Shown in pieces: positions 13,436 through 24,483 of a stretch of DNA of 64,000 nt. Both the position numbers and the translations under genes were made by a program. Origin of the DNA: Combretum micranthum (lineage: Eukaryota; Streptophyta; Magnoliopsida; Myrtales; Combretaceae); contig JAMXBD010002820.1 in assembly GCA_024138025.1 (NCBI GenBank), positions 1 to 64,000 on the forward strand, read 5' to 3'. The notes beneath the pieces are model-generated. The model searched no databases. It had not been told where the DNA came from and was given only the letters and a program-made list of their open reading frames with translations. Positions within the stretch are counted from its first letter, which is position 1; each line of letters opens with the position of its first letter.

Positions 13436-14845
13436 ACTAGACCAGACATGCAAATTTTTTTAAGGCTCGAGACTATTCAAACTAGAACAGTGTTTCTTGT
13501 GACTATTCAAATCCTTTCTGCTAACAGACATATAATGTGACAAACAAGGGAGTCAACTCCTTTGTATTATGAGCCCCCCCCACACTCTGAGTCTGCTCTC
13601 CTTCTGCTTATCTTTTTATTTGGCTTTGGCTATATCTCTCTATGCCTTTTCTCTTTATCAATTTATAAACACCATAATATTCTCATTAATTAATTGCCAC
13701 CAGCCTGCACACACTCACACCTCAGCCTTTTAATAATTTCGGTCGCAACTGAAATCCCAGAAAGAGTTTACTGTATAGGCAAGTGATGAAATAGTAATTT
13801 CCCATTTCAATAATTTCTGACCCTTAGCTTGAATAATACAAACTTACATTTAATACTTCATTATGGGTCTTGGTAGTTTTTGTCAAATGTATATTAACTT
13901 AATTTTGATATTTTTTTTGCTTACTAAAAAATATAATAATTAAAATATTAATTATTTTAATAATTCGATCATTATTGGATACAATAGGAGCTATTGGATG
14001 GTGGTAGAACTGATTCGTCAAAATTAATTACGAGTCCATTGAATTTTCTATTTAATATTGTCAGCCAAAGTTTTGATTAAAACATACCAAAGGTTCAAAA
14101 TAGATAAAATAGGATTCAATCTAGGACTAAATCATGGTTGAACCACCGCGTTTTTAAAGGAAGAGGTGTATGTGCTCAGCAAATTTTTTCGACGATTTAA
14201 AAAGTTCATTATAATAATGGCGTGCCAAAGATGTCAGTTTTGTAGCGAAATGATATTTTGCAATTAAAAAAAGGCCAATGAATTGACTATAAAAAATGTT
14301 TTATTTTTTTCCACGTTTATGCTATCTTGACAGTAACTTGCTTCAAAAGCAACAATTGGGACAATTAACAAGAAAGAACAACTTTAGAAACCTCAAAACT
14401 CCACACCTTCTTTTTATAATTAAATAAATAAAAAAGGAATCAGAAGAAAATCTGAGAAAATCCTAAGATGGTTATAAAGTGACTGATGGTTCCCTTATCC
14501 ATGTGGGGTGAGATAACGCTACTTCAGTGCAATTGATAGTGGGGGAAAAAAAAAAGGATAAGCCAAGAGAAAAAAAGAAAATTTAAATCAAAAGAAATTG
14601 AAAACATGCAAGTAGGCTCTCAAAATTTGACATAGTGTCTTATAAATAATCTTTTAAATTTTAACTAATTAATAAATAACTTCAAAAATTAAAAAAAGAC
14701 CTTAATTTTATCATTATTTTTTTAAATCTTAGTACGCATCGCTAGTTTGAATTGGTAGAAATTGGATATGGAGAGTTTGAATTTGGACTTTAATGGCAAT
14801 GGGCTGCAAAACGGAAACGTGATTAGAGGCATATTGGGTTTGGGC
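13436..14845. other. Intergenic sequence upstream of the SPL gene
   Basis: No coding region was found. The sequence is AT-rich with short homopolymers; 13,560-13,740 is pyrimidine-rich. No transposon ends were recognised. Confidence 0.5.
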
Positions 14846-15325
14846 TTGGTGTGGCCACTTTAATATTTAAGTTAGTGATCGTATTGAGATAACCAAATTC
14901 TAAGTATAGAGAATGATGTGTGCAACTTTACCCATCCCATTAAGAGGAGAAGAGTACTTATAGTTAATTGATCCTTGACAGTTCGGTGTGTCATGATATT
15001 ATGAGATGGTGTGTGGGTAGGCAATTAGTGATGGTTGTGGTGGAGGTAGGGTGTGCCCACTAATCCACTTTTGAATGTGCCAAGTCTGACCAAGGAGAAT
15101 AGATTAAGAGATGTCAGGTGCGGTGAGATTGACTGTTGAAGTAGTCAGTTGGATGTCAAGTGGGAGTGAAGTGGGTTCAAGCGGGTTTCCAATCCATTGT
15201 TGCGTTGGTAAGGCCCTGACCTAAGTGGTTAGCTCAATCGATTTTATGGATTAGACTTGGTTGAGAGACCTTTATTTCATTAAACCATCAATAGTAAAAA
15301 ATATATTAAAGTTGTTAATGGTTTA
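14846..15325. repeat. Diverged inverted relative of the LTR-like repeat at 15.3-15.8 kb
   Basis: The segment around 14,845-14,890 matches the reverse complement of 15,725-15,765 at about three quarters of positions over 34 bp, the differences being mostly transitions, and weaker similarity continues to both sides. This suggests an older copy of the same repeat family in opposite orientation. The outer limits of the copy are not clear; the given span is approximate. Confidence 0.35.
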
Positions 15326-15839
15326 TGTTGGGATATGAGCCACCTGCACCGAGTCCAACACACGAATGGATCGGGCTGCTCTTCTAGGGCTTAGGATTTG
15401 ACCATGAACACTATGACATAAGGCTTCAGCCCATGCACTAATGACCTTGCTCAAAACCCTACCATCGCCTTCAGCAATCAGTCGGTCCTAACTTGTATGC
15501 CACTGAGCACTAGTTACTTGGTGGATTTGGCATGCATAGTAATAGGGTAGTTGGTCCATCTCACGACTCTAATGATTGTTACTAATTTTCCACTCACCCA
15601 TAATCTAACGACTCTCACAACCACATGGTTAGTCATATAGAGATACTCGCCTAACCACTAAGGAAATGGCAATATTACACTCAACCTACCTTATACACTC
15701 AATCGATGGGATTATGATCTCAATGGCTAACTTAAGAATTGAAATAGCCACACTAAATCCACGTTTGACGTATCATTACCGAGTTTCTATTTTATAGGCC
15801 TTCCACTTATCAACGATTCAATCCCAACACACATTCTAA
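15326..15839 (-). repeat. LTR-like repeat with TGTTGGGAT...ATCCCAACA ends
   Basis: A 514-bp block of mixed composition is bounded by perfect 9-bp inverted ends TGTTGGGAT and ATCCCAACA, the TG...CA form typical of copia LTRs. It has no open coding region. The expected 5-bp target duplication is absent (GTTTA on the left, CACAT on the right), so it may be a rearranged solo LTR. Orientation is a guess. Confidence 0.4.
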
Positions 15840-16064
15840 TTGCACTTCTACTGAATTTGAGTAAGTGACAAAAGTGTATTTTAATAGTCATATGCATTTT
15901 GGTCTTATTTTGCTTTTATCAAACTAAAAAATTAAATTTTTTTACATAGATAATTTATCAAAATTTAAAAAATTTAATTATCTTAAAGTTTAGAAGTATG
16001 TTAAAGTTCAACCATCCCCAAAATTAAAGTGTCATTTCCAATTTCACTTGAAAACACAATTTAA

Positions 16065-16223
16065 GAGTTTGTTTGTTTCGTTGCTGTATAGATAACATAT
16101 AAATATTTTAAATAAATTATTTTCAATAAATAAATAAATATATAATAAATAATTTTATTTATAAATAAATCAAACAAACTAAATACTTATACAAATAAAA
16201 AAACAAACAATCCGAACAGACTC
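16065..16223. mobile_element. MITE-like element of 159 bp
   Basis: Left end GAGTTTGTTTGTTTCGTT and right end, read in reverse complement, GAGTCTGTTCGGATTGTTTG form imperfect terminal inverted repeats around an AT-rich core with internal self-complementarity (TATTTATAAATAAA). No coding capacity. A similar element lies at 39,529-39,731. A target-site duplication could not be set, so the superfamily stays open. Confidence 0.55.
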
Positions 16224-16515
16224 CGTAGTTTCTGGCCTGATTGTTCACCGTGTAAACAGCAGATGCGGAGGGTGGGCCGTGGGGGAATCAGACGAGAATG
16301 TGAATGTTGATGTAGCATGTCCATATCCAGGACGATCACCATCCTTTTTATTCGTATTTTCTTTTTTAATTATTTATTATTTTAATTTAAAAAAGAAAAA
16401 CTCAAAGTAAATAAAACTAAAAAGGAACCCAAAAAGAAAAACATGCCATGAAATGTGAAACACAATGCCACATGCTTTGTCATAAGCATCCATACCTGTA
16501 CTTTAAATTTTTTTT
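16224..16515. promoter_or_regulatory. Presumed SPL promoter region
   Basis: This lies about 1.4-1.7 kb before the SPL start codon and immediately before the pyrimidine-rich presumed leader. It includes a G-rich island (about 16,265-16,290). The promoter role is inferred only from position; no TATA box could be chosen with confidence. Confidence 0.25.
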
Positions 16516-16560
16516 TTCTCTCACTCTCTCTCTCTCTCTCACACACACATACACACACTT
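16516..16560. repeat. (CT)n and (CA)n microsatellite
   Basis: A T run is followed by CT dinucleotides and then ACACACAC/ACATACAC repeats, directly upstream of the presumed transcribed leader of the SPL gene. Compound CT tracts near the start of transcription are common in plant regulatory genes. Confidence 0.9.
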
Positions 16561-16569
16561 GAAAGAAGG

Positions 16570-17941
16570 AAAAGTTGAAACTTTGAAAGGTACAAGCAAG
16601 AAGCCCCCCGCACTGCATTCTCTCTCTTCTCTATCTCTGTCCATCCATCCATCTATCTAACTATCCCTGTTAGCCTTTCTTTTCTTTTTGATTTCAAACA
16701 AACCCTAAAAATAGAATGCATATAATATTATTTTATTAGACTCATCTTGCTACACCAAATCAAATCTAACCCTTTTTAGAATTTCTCATTTCAATGATCT
16801 CTTCTCTTTTGTAGTCCCACTACATTTTTCTCTTTCTCTTCCTTTTTTTCTTTTAATTTTTAAATTAAAGTTTCAACCTTTATAGAGTTTGTTTAGTTCC
16901 TGTTTTTTTTATGTGCTTAGAATTGCCTAACTTAAAAAGCTATTTTAAGGTAGTAGAAGTAGTAGTAGTAGTAGCAGTAGGTATAGGACTAGAGGTACAG
17001 CAGTAGTAATGACTAAGTTATGTTATGCCAAAACTGTGCTTTTAGTGCTTTAAATAATTATTTCCTTTTTTTTCTTAAAAAAAAAAAGAAAAGCAAATTG
17101 CAGTTGCTGTGTGAAAGTTGCTGAGTGATTAACTGCTAACAAGCTTATTTATTGTTTGTTAATGGAATATACCTCAGGAATTATCATGAATGGCTGGAGA
17201 AGTTAGCAATATCACCTTTTTTAATCCTGCACTTCTCTGTAAGTTCTCAGTCTCCTCTTTCTTTATTTCTTTATTACTTTATTCCTTTCATTTTTTTCTT
17301 TTTCCTAGTATTTGTTTTTTGGGTTTGGCATGTGGTTTATTTATTTATTTTTTGCCCCCCTAACTCTTTATAAATAAGGTTTTGTTAAGAGTTAGTTAGT
17401 ACTAGTGATTCCAGTTTTGGGTTCCAATTTTTGAGGAAGCTTTTCTAAGACTTTCCTGTTATGTGCTTCTTATCACACGGTCCTTGTGGCCTGTCCTCAA
17501 TATTTTTTTTTTTTTAATTTACTACTTAGTTAACGTTCTTGTTTGTACTGAGTTGTTCAGATGCTCTTTGTTTGCTGCATTTTTATTCTCAGCACTCTTT
17601 TCTATATTATTTTTTTAATATTATAAAATAATTATTTCAAATTACAATTCTGAATTCGCCCAACTCTTTTTTTTTCTTTCGCCCCCTTCTTAATAGATAA
17701 GATATTCTAGTTCAAGTTGTTGATTTTTTATAGCAAAAGTCATTTCATACCTTGACTTGGCTATGAACTCAATTAGGTTATCTGGGTTGTCATATAATGG
17801 TGTAGTTATTCTAGTTTCATCAATTTGTGATCTTTTCTTATTTTTTAAAGAGGATACCAAACAAAAAAGGCGCTTGGTTTGAAGAAGTGAAGATTATTTG
17901 ACTTAGTTGCGGAGTAAGTTTTGAGTATAGGAAAGAGTCCT
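16570..17941 (+). promoter_or_regulatory. Probable SPL 5' leader with a 5'UTR intron
   Basis: The sequence is pyrimidine-rich (TCTCTCT, TCCATCCATC at 16,615-16,660) and contains an (AGT)n tract at about 16,950-16,980. A consensus donor CT|GTAAGT occurs at 17,239 and a T-rich acceptor ending TTTTTTAAAG at 17,850, which would give a 612-bp leader intron and leave a short exon before the ATG at 17,942. Leader introns are frequent in plant regulators, but this one is inferred from splice-site form only; the transcription start is not known. Confidence 0.35.
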
Positions 17942-20567
17942 ATGGATTGGACTGCAAAAGCAACGTCTTGGGATTTTAGTGAATTTGCACAGGAAAATGT
18001 GTCCAATATCCATGGAGTTGGTGGGTCGAGTGGCTTTGGGAATCATAGTATGAAGGGAGATTTTTCAGTTGATCTGAAGCTTGGTCAGGTGAGCAATCAA
18101 ACAGATCATTCAACGGACAAATGGAAAGAGGCAGGGGTGTCCAAAATGGTGTCGCCGTCCTCAGGGTCCTCGAAGAGGCCTCGTGCAGCAAATAACGGTG
18201 CTCAGGCTGTTTCATGCCTGGTCGATGGATGCAAAGCTGACCTCAGTAATTGTAGAGAGTATCACAGACGCCACAAGGTGTGCGAGCTCCATTCCAAGAC
18301 CGCCCAGGTCACAATTTCAGGCAACAAGCAGAGGTTTTGCCAGCAATGCAGTAGGTATGAATTCGTGTCCTTTGCTGCTTTTTATTTATTGATTTACTAG
18401 CACTGAGTATTGTATCATGAGGGATGCTTTCATTAGAAATTTTTTGTCATTTTCTTCATTGTGGCTATGCTATGATCCTATTCTTATTACCAGTTGGCTA
18501 CGTATCAATTTTTCAGTGGACCTTGTTCTTTATTTGTTTGTTTTTCATTTTTTAAGGTTCCATTCACTGGATGAATTTGATGAAGGAAAAAGAAGCTGCA
18601 GGAAACGTCTTGATGGTCACAACAGGAGGAGGCGAAAACCTCAGCCTGAACCTCTCACAAGATCGGGAAATTTTCTGTCCAGTTATCAAGGTTTGATTCT
18701 TCTTCCGAAGCTGTTTCGTGTAGTCTTCGGTTTCTACGTTTGGATTCTGTTTAATGCAATCAGTTCGGTGCAGGCAATGTGGTCCTGACAGAACCCACTC
18801 CTAAAACTCTTCAGTGGTCCAAAGTATAGCCCATGTATATTGAAATAAGATGCGTAGAAGTAATGTATTCTTAAATAATTGCCTGTTACTGCTCCAGTCT
18901 TTAGCTGCTTCCCTTTTACCATTTTGAAGTGTTTTTGAGCTATTCCTTACATGTAATTGGTTATTCCTCTTGACTGTTTATAATTCTTCTTAACTGCTTC
19001 TGATTAAGGCATAACTATAGGATTTTGAGGAAACCATTTGAAAAGTGGAAACTATTATGAGACAGGTGTGGGCTTGATCATACTTTTTCTAGCTTATGCA
19101 GTAATTGGTTTTCTCCCCTAGTTTTCATGTGTGGATACTCTAGGAGTGACCGCATATAAAACTTTGAGTTAGTGATGCAACAATTGAAGATTGTTGCCAA
19201 ATGCAAAACATGGAAGTTATGTTTATTTTCCCTAATCTAATTCCTTCTCTCTTTTTCCCACTTTAGTGCATTATGTTGATCATTATTAAATTCTTGAATG
19301 ATAGAGGTCGATTTATTTATTTATTTCTGGTTATATGAATAAATGAAGTTGATTTATTTTTCTGTGTCTATAAGATTGATTGTCATGTATGATGCAAAAT
19401 TTTAGCAATTTTTATCAATTTTCAAATAAATATTTAATATATTTAATGCTATATAAGTAATAAAAAAAAGTTATAAAATCAATGTTTAAAGAAAAAAAAT
19501 AAAGAGCTCATGTAAGAGTGACATCTGTCACATCTCCATTATCCAATAACTTTCATAGAGATTTTACACAAGCACAAACCTACTTGGACGACAACAAACA
19601 CAAAATAGGAAACAGCAAGGTACCATGCAAACTTGGGGCTGATCTTTTGCTCATTTGCCAAACCAGCCAATATGGTAATCTGAAATAATCATTATGATAG
19701 CCGATTTAACTTGTGAGTTATGTGTAATGTGAAATAATCATGGTTTCGAGATATCCATCTCTTGATCTGCTGTACGACTGTCCCTATGTATAATACATTA
19801 TAGACAATTTCATGCATAAATATATATATATTATATATAACATTATTTTTTGGGGGTAAAGATATATTAAATGGTTTGTTTGCTTTAAGTAAAAGTTCCT
19901 TCTTTGAAAGTTACTCTTCCAATGTTTAAAAAGATTTCCTCTTTCTTTCATTTCAGGTACACAGTTATTTCCCTTCTCTAATTCACATGTATATCCCTCA
20001 ACTGCTGTGGGCAACCACTCGTGGGTTGGAGTCGTAAATGCAGAAGCAGAGCCTGCTCTTAGTAGCCAGCGCCAACAGTTGCAGCTCCTTGACAAGCCAA
20101 ATTTACTTCTGGGGCCATCCTCTAGCATCTATGGAGGAGGGAAGCAATTTACATTTATGCAAAGCCACCATGCTTCCGCACTAAGCAACCAAACATCTCC
20201 TGAAGCTTCTGTTTGCCAGGCTTTTCCGAGGACAATTGCCTTATCAGAAAGTGGAGGGGTTGGCCGCAATATGTTCTGTGACAGGTTGTCAGTGCAAGCT
20301 TGCAACTCGGACTGTGCTCTCTCTCTTCTGTCATCACCACAGATGCAGACATCTGGAATAGGGATGAATAATGTGGTGCACCACAGCTCCTCCCTGGAGC
20401 AGCCCTTGGGTCCAAGACTAGGTAACCATGGCTTAGAGCCTGTTGATTCAGTTCTTGTTTCTAGTGGCAGCGAAGCCAACATCCATTGTCCTGGATTGTT
20501 TCACTTGGAATCTGATGGACCACAAGCCAATGAAGCTCCTCAAACACTTCCCTTTCACTGGGACTAA
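17942..20567 (+). CDS. SPL13: SPL13-type SBP-box transcription factor
   Basis: Three coding exons, 17,942-18,354, 18,557-18,690 and 19,957-20,567, join in frame to 385 codons; both introns (202 and 1,266 bp) are GT...AG. The SBP DNA-binding domain spans residues about 91-166: first zinc site C92, C97, C114, H117; second C133, C136, H140, C152; it ends in the basic nuclear-localisation stretch [17 protein letters not shown]. Intron 1 falls inside CQQCSR|FH, the conserved SBP-box position. Family features of the SPL13 group are the MDW start, DFSVDLKLG (residues 40-48), the miR156-encoded ALSLLSS and the C-terminal LPFHWD. SBP proteins bind GTAC-core promoter sites and drive juvenile-to-adult and flowering transitions in the nucleus. 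The ATG at 17,942 was chosen over any upstream non-ATG extension because MDW is the known N-terminus of the group. No break was seen, so it looks functional. Confidence 0.95.
18355..18556 (+). other. Intron 1 of the SPL gene
   Basis: A 202-bp intron with donor GTATGA and acceptor TTTTTTAAG; splicing splits the arginine codon of CQQCSR (AG|G). Its position inside the second zinc site is the conserved SBP-box intron position. Confidence 0.92.
18691..19956 (+). other. Intron 2 of the SPL gene
   Basis: A 1,266-bp intron with donor CAAG|GTTTGA and acceptor TTTCATTTCAG, phase 1, splitting the glycine codon after SSYQ. It is T-rich. No embedded gene or clear transposon was recognised; AT-rich stretches lie at 19,420-19,500 and 19,800-19,870. 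Confidence 0.88.
20314..20333 (+). promoter_or_regulatory. miR156/157 target site in exon 3
   Basis: The 20 bases GTGCTCTCTCTCTTCTGTCA encode the ALSLLS stretch and are complementary to the plant miR156 family apart from one internal position, the standard SPL target form. The transcript should therefore be cleaved or repressed by miR156, high in juvenile tissue and falling with age. The site lies in coding sequence, as in the SPL13, SPL9 and SPL2 groups. Confidence 0.95.
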
Positions 20568-20978
20568 AAAGCAAGCCTCTCTGTTCGTTCCTGATGTCTT
20601 TCTGCATGCCTGCTTCTCAACTGTAGATGGTGTTTTTATAAATTGTAGAATGTTGCTTTGTTGTTAGATCCTGCATTTCCGGTGTTGATTTTTCATTCCC
20701 GAGAAGTTGTCGGTCTGCTTGTGCCATGATAATTATGATATTTGATGACTAAAGGTCAAATATCTCTGCTCTTAGGTCTATATTTGCCTTGCATGGTAGT
20801 GGAACCATATTTTTGGTGGGGCTGCCATCTTGGCGGTTGTATCCTTTGTTGACACAGATAGTTCACATTTGTAGTCAAACAATTACCTGGAGTACATGAT
20901 CTTTTACACAGCACCATAATCATAGCATAAAAGCAGTCGTCGGTCAGTGGAGTCCCTTGATTTACCAAGGTTTTCCAA
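20568..20978 (+). other. Probable 3'UTR and flank of the SPL gene
   Basis: T-rich non-coding sequence follows the TAA stop. No canonical AATAAA was seen close to the stop; the first clear one is at about 21,527, so the 3' end of the transcript is uncertain. Confidence 0.4.
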
Positions 20979-21365
20979 TTGGAAATTCGGTCTATTCCTG
21001 TAATGGTGTTTTTCACTGTTTTATGTATTGGACTAGAAATCTTTCATGTACTTCTCACACGCGATATACATTTCATGCTCTTGGGAGGGACATTTACACG
21101 GGATCACGATCGTATGCTTCTTCAAGGGCAGGTTGAAATCTATGCTTGTGCAACTAAGGAAGCACATAGTGATTCAAAGTTCAAGCCGGTGCTACCTGAT
21201 TTGTTCCGCTCAGTCCCGCCGAACTCCTTGACTGCTTTATATGGGAGGATACTTGGCTTAGTGTGTGCCGGGAAGTTGGAGCTTGCAGAAGTTTCCTTGG
21301 AAAATCTGTGTCCAGGGATTCCTATGTTTAAAACCACATATAAGGAAGTTAGTAGACAATCATAA
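20979..21365 (+). CDS. Unidentified 128-codon open frame
   Basis: The frame starts with ATG and ends with TAA 20 bp before an AT-rich, 3'UTR-like stretch with AATAAA at about 21,527. The N-terminal third is hydrophobic; the C-terminal two thirds is mixed and protein-like, containing FKPVLPDLFRSV and AGKLELAEVSLENLC. I recognise no domain. It could be a last exon of an unseen transcript, part of an extended SPL 3'UTR, or chance. Composition is less AT-rich than the surrounding DNA, which is the only positive sign. Confidence 0.2.
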   Translation: MEIRSIPVMVFFTVLCIGLEIFHVLLTRDIHFMLLGGTFTRDHDRMLLQGQVEIYACATKEAHSDSKFKPVLPDLFRSVPPNSLTALYGRILGLVCAGKLELAEVSLENLCPGIPMFKTTYKEVSRQS

Positions 21366-22215
21366 GTTTAATTAGATCCACGTTTCTCTCCTTGTAAAAT
21401 GGATCTACTTGTTAATGTCTTCTTGCTACGGGACTGGTGACAAAATTCTTAAGTTGTAAGAGCATCTCAAGGCATGAAAAATGCAGTGTGGAAGCTCTTA
21501 TTTGTCGATTGTTCTCTAAATCTGTTGATAATAAATCTAGGAACAAAGCTTTCTATCTTCTTCTTCCTCTTCCTGGAAAATACTAGGCTCAATTCTCAAA
21601 TTTCAATTTTTTGAGTTCCCCTCCACCAAATCCCCCAAAAACCTCTTTCCTGCGGCGCGCACCCCCCACCAAACCCCCCCCACACACCACCACCACCCAA
21701 AAAAAAACTCCTCCTCCTCCTCCTCCCTGCCTCCATGCAAGATTCTCTCTCTTTCATGGGTTATCAACCCCCCTCAATCGTGGTGTCAAACACAATGATT
21801 TGCTAAAATTATCCTATATCCTCATGATTTCTTATGCATGGTTGTTCCTTATGTTTGTTTTCCCAATTTCTTCATCTTTGCTATTTTTGTTTAGTTTTTC
21901 CTTGTGCACGTGTTTTCATGAGTTTCTCTGCTATTTCTGCGTTATCAATGGTTTTGCGTTGATAGTTGAATGTAATTGTAAGCTCTCTCTTTCCTCTTTT
22001 CGTTTTAGACTTTAGTTATCCCGCTGCACGTCTCGTCTCTTCCAGCAGTCATTTCTGCTGTAGTTTTGTTTCTTTACCTTCCTTTTATCTTTACTTAGTT
22101 TTCTCTCTATTGTTTTTGCCAGTGCAGCGATTTATTACTTATCCATCCATTGGGTTCTACATACTCCGAAATGAAGAACCAGACAACATAGATTGCATAA
22201 TCCTAGAATCCTAAT
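21366..22215. other. Unassigned sequence with a C-rich stretch
   Basis: C-rich low-complexity sequence at about 21,610-21,730 (CCCCCCAC, CCACCACC, CTCCTCCTCC) creates a proline-rich open frame, then T-rich sequence follows. It resembles the 5' leader of a plant transcript, but no protein follows in frame. No gene is claimed. Confidence 0.35.
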
Positions 22216-22219
22216 GGCA

Positions 22220-22860
22220 GGAAAAGGTTCCAAACATAGTTCGGAATATCCATGCCAAAAGGACCTGACATTGGAATGTAGTAGTCATTAGCTTTAAGAA
22301 AGCATGGAATAATCTGGGAGATTTCAAATTCATTCACTTTAATGAGGATCTTTTCTGTGCACCAATAAAGAGGAATAAGCCCGTAGACAAGATTTTGAAA
22401 TCTAGGACCTTGGTTTATAATGGGAATTCAATAACTTGCAAAACCATTGAAATTGCCATTGGGAAGGATCACAAATTCCAATGCGAAACACATTTCATCC
22501 TGTTTGGGAATTGTTATGGAATTTGAAGATTATTCAAATATTAGAGGGGATTTTATTCGTGTGCATAAACAAGCCTTTGTTGAGTGGTAAACGGATAAAG
22601 GATGCTAGTATGAGGGACGTTGGGCGAGATTCAAATATGGGAGGCTCTTTGATATCTTCCTTGGTCATAACAGTTGCTCTCGTGAAGATGATAAAAAAGT
22701 CTAGGCCTTTGCTAAGGGCGGCGCTGAGAAATTGAATGGAAGAGGAGACAACGAGAAAAGAAATATTCCATTAAGGAAAGATTTCAAGGTTGTGGTTAAA
22801 AGAAAATATGACGCTTTGACCATATGTTGGGCCATGAATGCATTTAACTACTGGTAAGCC
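22220..22860 (+). pseudogene. LINE ORF1-like DUF4283 remnant
   Basis: Plus-strand frames give a decayed match to the DUF4283 domain found at the N-terminus of plant L1-type LINEs. KAWNNLGDFKFIHFNEDLF (about 22,297-22,353) corresponds to the W-x-x-x-G-x-x-x-x-x-x-x-x-EDLF part, then KILKSRTLVYNGNSI to the VL-GGPW-YNGN part, then a frame change to PVWELLWNLKIIQI and GRWARFKYGRLFDI at about 22,625. Frameshifts and stops are frequent. I infer it is the first open frame of the LINE whose endonuclease appears at 38,735, the two being parted by copia C. Confidence 0.5.
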
Positions 22861-23300
22861 ATGAATCAAGCTCAACTTATTTAGAGTTTGTAAATAAGCC
22901 TGTAAATAGATTCGTCAATTATATATACATATTATATTAAATGTATAATGAATAAAAAGATAATTTCTATATAATAGGTATCCATAACTAGTGTTTATTT
23001 ATTATCCATTCATATATTTATTTATTTTGTATATATAGTTTGTTATATTTTACTTTATATCAAGAATTGCGCACAAACCACTCTACTTGAACTCTTGGCT
23101 TGATTAAACTTAATCTGTAAAAGAATTCAACTCAAGCTAATACAAAAATTATTGTCTAAACAAGCCAAGTTTGAGCTTGTAACTTAGTAATTTTTTAGTG
23201 AACGAGCCTAAGTTTTGAAAAACTTAGCTTGATTCAAGCTCGATAATTTTTTAAATGAATCGAATTTGAGCTTCTAAAAACTTAGTGTGACTTAACTAAT
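22861..23300. repeat. Degenerate AAGCTCAA/TTGAGCTT repeat
   Basis: Blocks such as CAAGCTCAAC, GCCAAGTTTGAGCTTG and GATTCAAGCTCG surround an AT-rich middle, as in the repeat at 3,118-3,655. It appears to interrupt the LINE ORF1 remnant. Probably a non-autonomous DNA element; ends and target duplication were not found. Confidence 0.35.
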
Positions 23301-24483
23301 TTACAACACTAACCACACTTATTTTCGGTAATAGTAAGTATAACCCTAATCAATGGGTGAAATACATGTCAACTAATTAACCCTAGAAAAAAGATTACCT
23401 AAATACAAATGACATAATTTTAATTACTCAATTACCAATGTAAAATTGCACCTATTATATGCAATTTAGCAATGTACACATAAGATTTATATGCAAGTAC
23501 ATAAGTTGCATGTCATACATTAGATATATGTGCACATATATAAATTGAGTCAATTAGATGCGATTTTGTGATGACATTTTAATAATTATTTTTATATATT
23601 TTGTATGTGTATAAATTTTGTTTTGGTGGATTGGTAGTCAGATAGTTTCCTCCCTAATCTACATTAACATAAGAAAAGAAGATTTTAAAAAGGACTGATA
23701 AAAATAAAAAGATTTCCTTACCAAATTTGTCGATGTTTCCTAAAAATTTTACTTCAATTAGCTTTGCTCCAATCCCCAATCCGTTAGGCCTAAGCCCCCT
23801 TTCTTCTACGTCCTTTCACATACAATATAAACCCAATATTTTTTTTTTTGTTGAAGACAATATTCTTGCAAACCATCAATCATCCTTGATTGGTTCTCCT
23901 TAACCCAAAATCCACTAGTACAGTCATCTCTTAAGTCTACTATATCCTCTCTATCTAAAAGTTGACTTGCCAACATCCTATCTACTTTTCTTAAACTACA
24001 CAATGAGAAGACCTGAAAAATAAAAAAAAAAAAAAAAAAAACTACACACATGAGCTATTTAAAATACCAATTCATATGTGCTTAGAATTTTGAACTGGAT
24101 TCTAAACACGACAAGAGTGGGCAGTTATCAAGTTTACGAATATTAACATCTATGATGTTAAATAAAACCCATTGTTACCTCCTACCTCTAGAGCTTCTCC
24201 TCTTGCAAATAGAGTTCAATGCATTGAATCTTAAATGGGTAAGAAAATCATATGAGGCACAAATGCCGAAAGAGGTTTGTTTGAAGAAAGCAAAGGAGAC
24301 GAGTGGTAGGGTTTGTCAGCAAAGGAAAGTAAATGCACACACACACATATGTATATTTTTGTGAAAAAAGGAAAAAAAAAAGAGAAGCATAACGATTGAA
24401 AGTAAATTGATGAAATCAAAGTGATAAATGCATATGAGGGGAAAAAAATGGCTGTGGTGGCTAGCCACAAGAAAACATATAAT
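23301..24483. other. Unassigned sequence left of copia C
   Basis: By position this should be the ORF1-ORF2 spacer of the interrupted LINE, but only weak protein-like patches remain (plus strand 24,200-24,330) and none is diagnostic. A poly(A) run lies at about 24,022-24,041. The last five bases, ATAAT, are the left target duplication of copia C. Confidence 0.35.

Noticed and set aside
13261..13540. Open frames on both strands over the (CT)n tract
   Set aside because: Serine/leucine- and arginine/glutamate-rich products are artefacts of the dinucleotide repeat.
15326..15839. Cassandra-type TRIM with a 5S-like promoter
   Set aside because: I looked for the 5S rRNA-like internal promoter boxes and did not find them.
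17976..18215. Minus-strand frame opposite SPL exon 1
   Set aside because: Shadow of the SPL coding exon.
18417..18788. Open frame across SPL intron 1, exon 2 and intron 2
   Set aside because: It only contains exon 2 in frame; the ends are intron sequence, and both splice sites are clear.
20129..20482. Minus-strand frames opposite SPL exon 3
   Set aside because: Shadows of the real coding exon.
21611..22015. 134-codon proline-rich frame
   Set aside because: It arises from C-rich low-complexity sequence and then turns into T-rich hydrophobic residues; no domain or conserved pattern.
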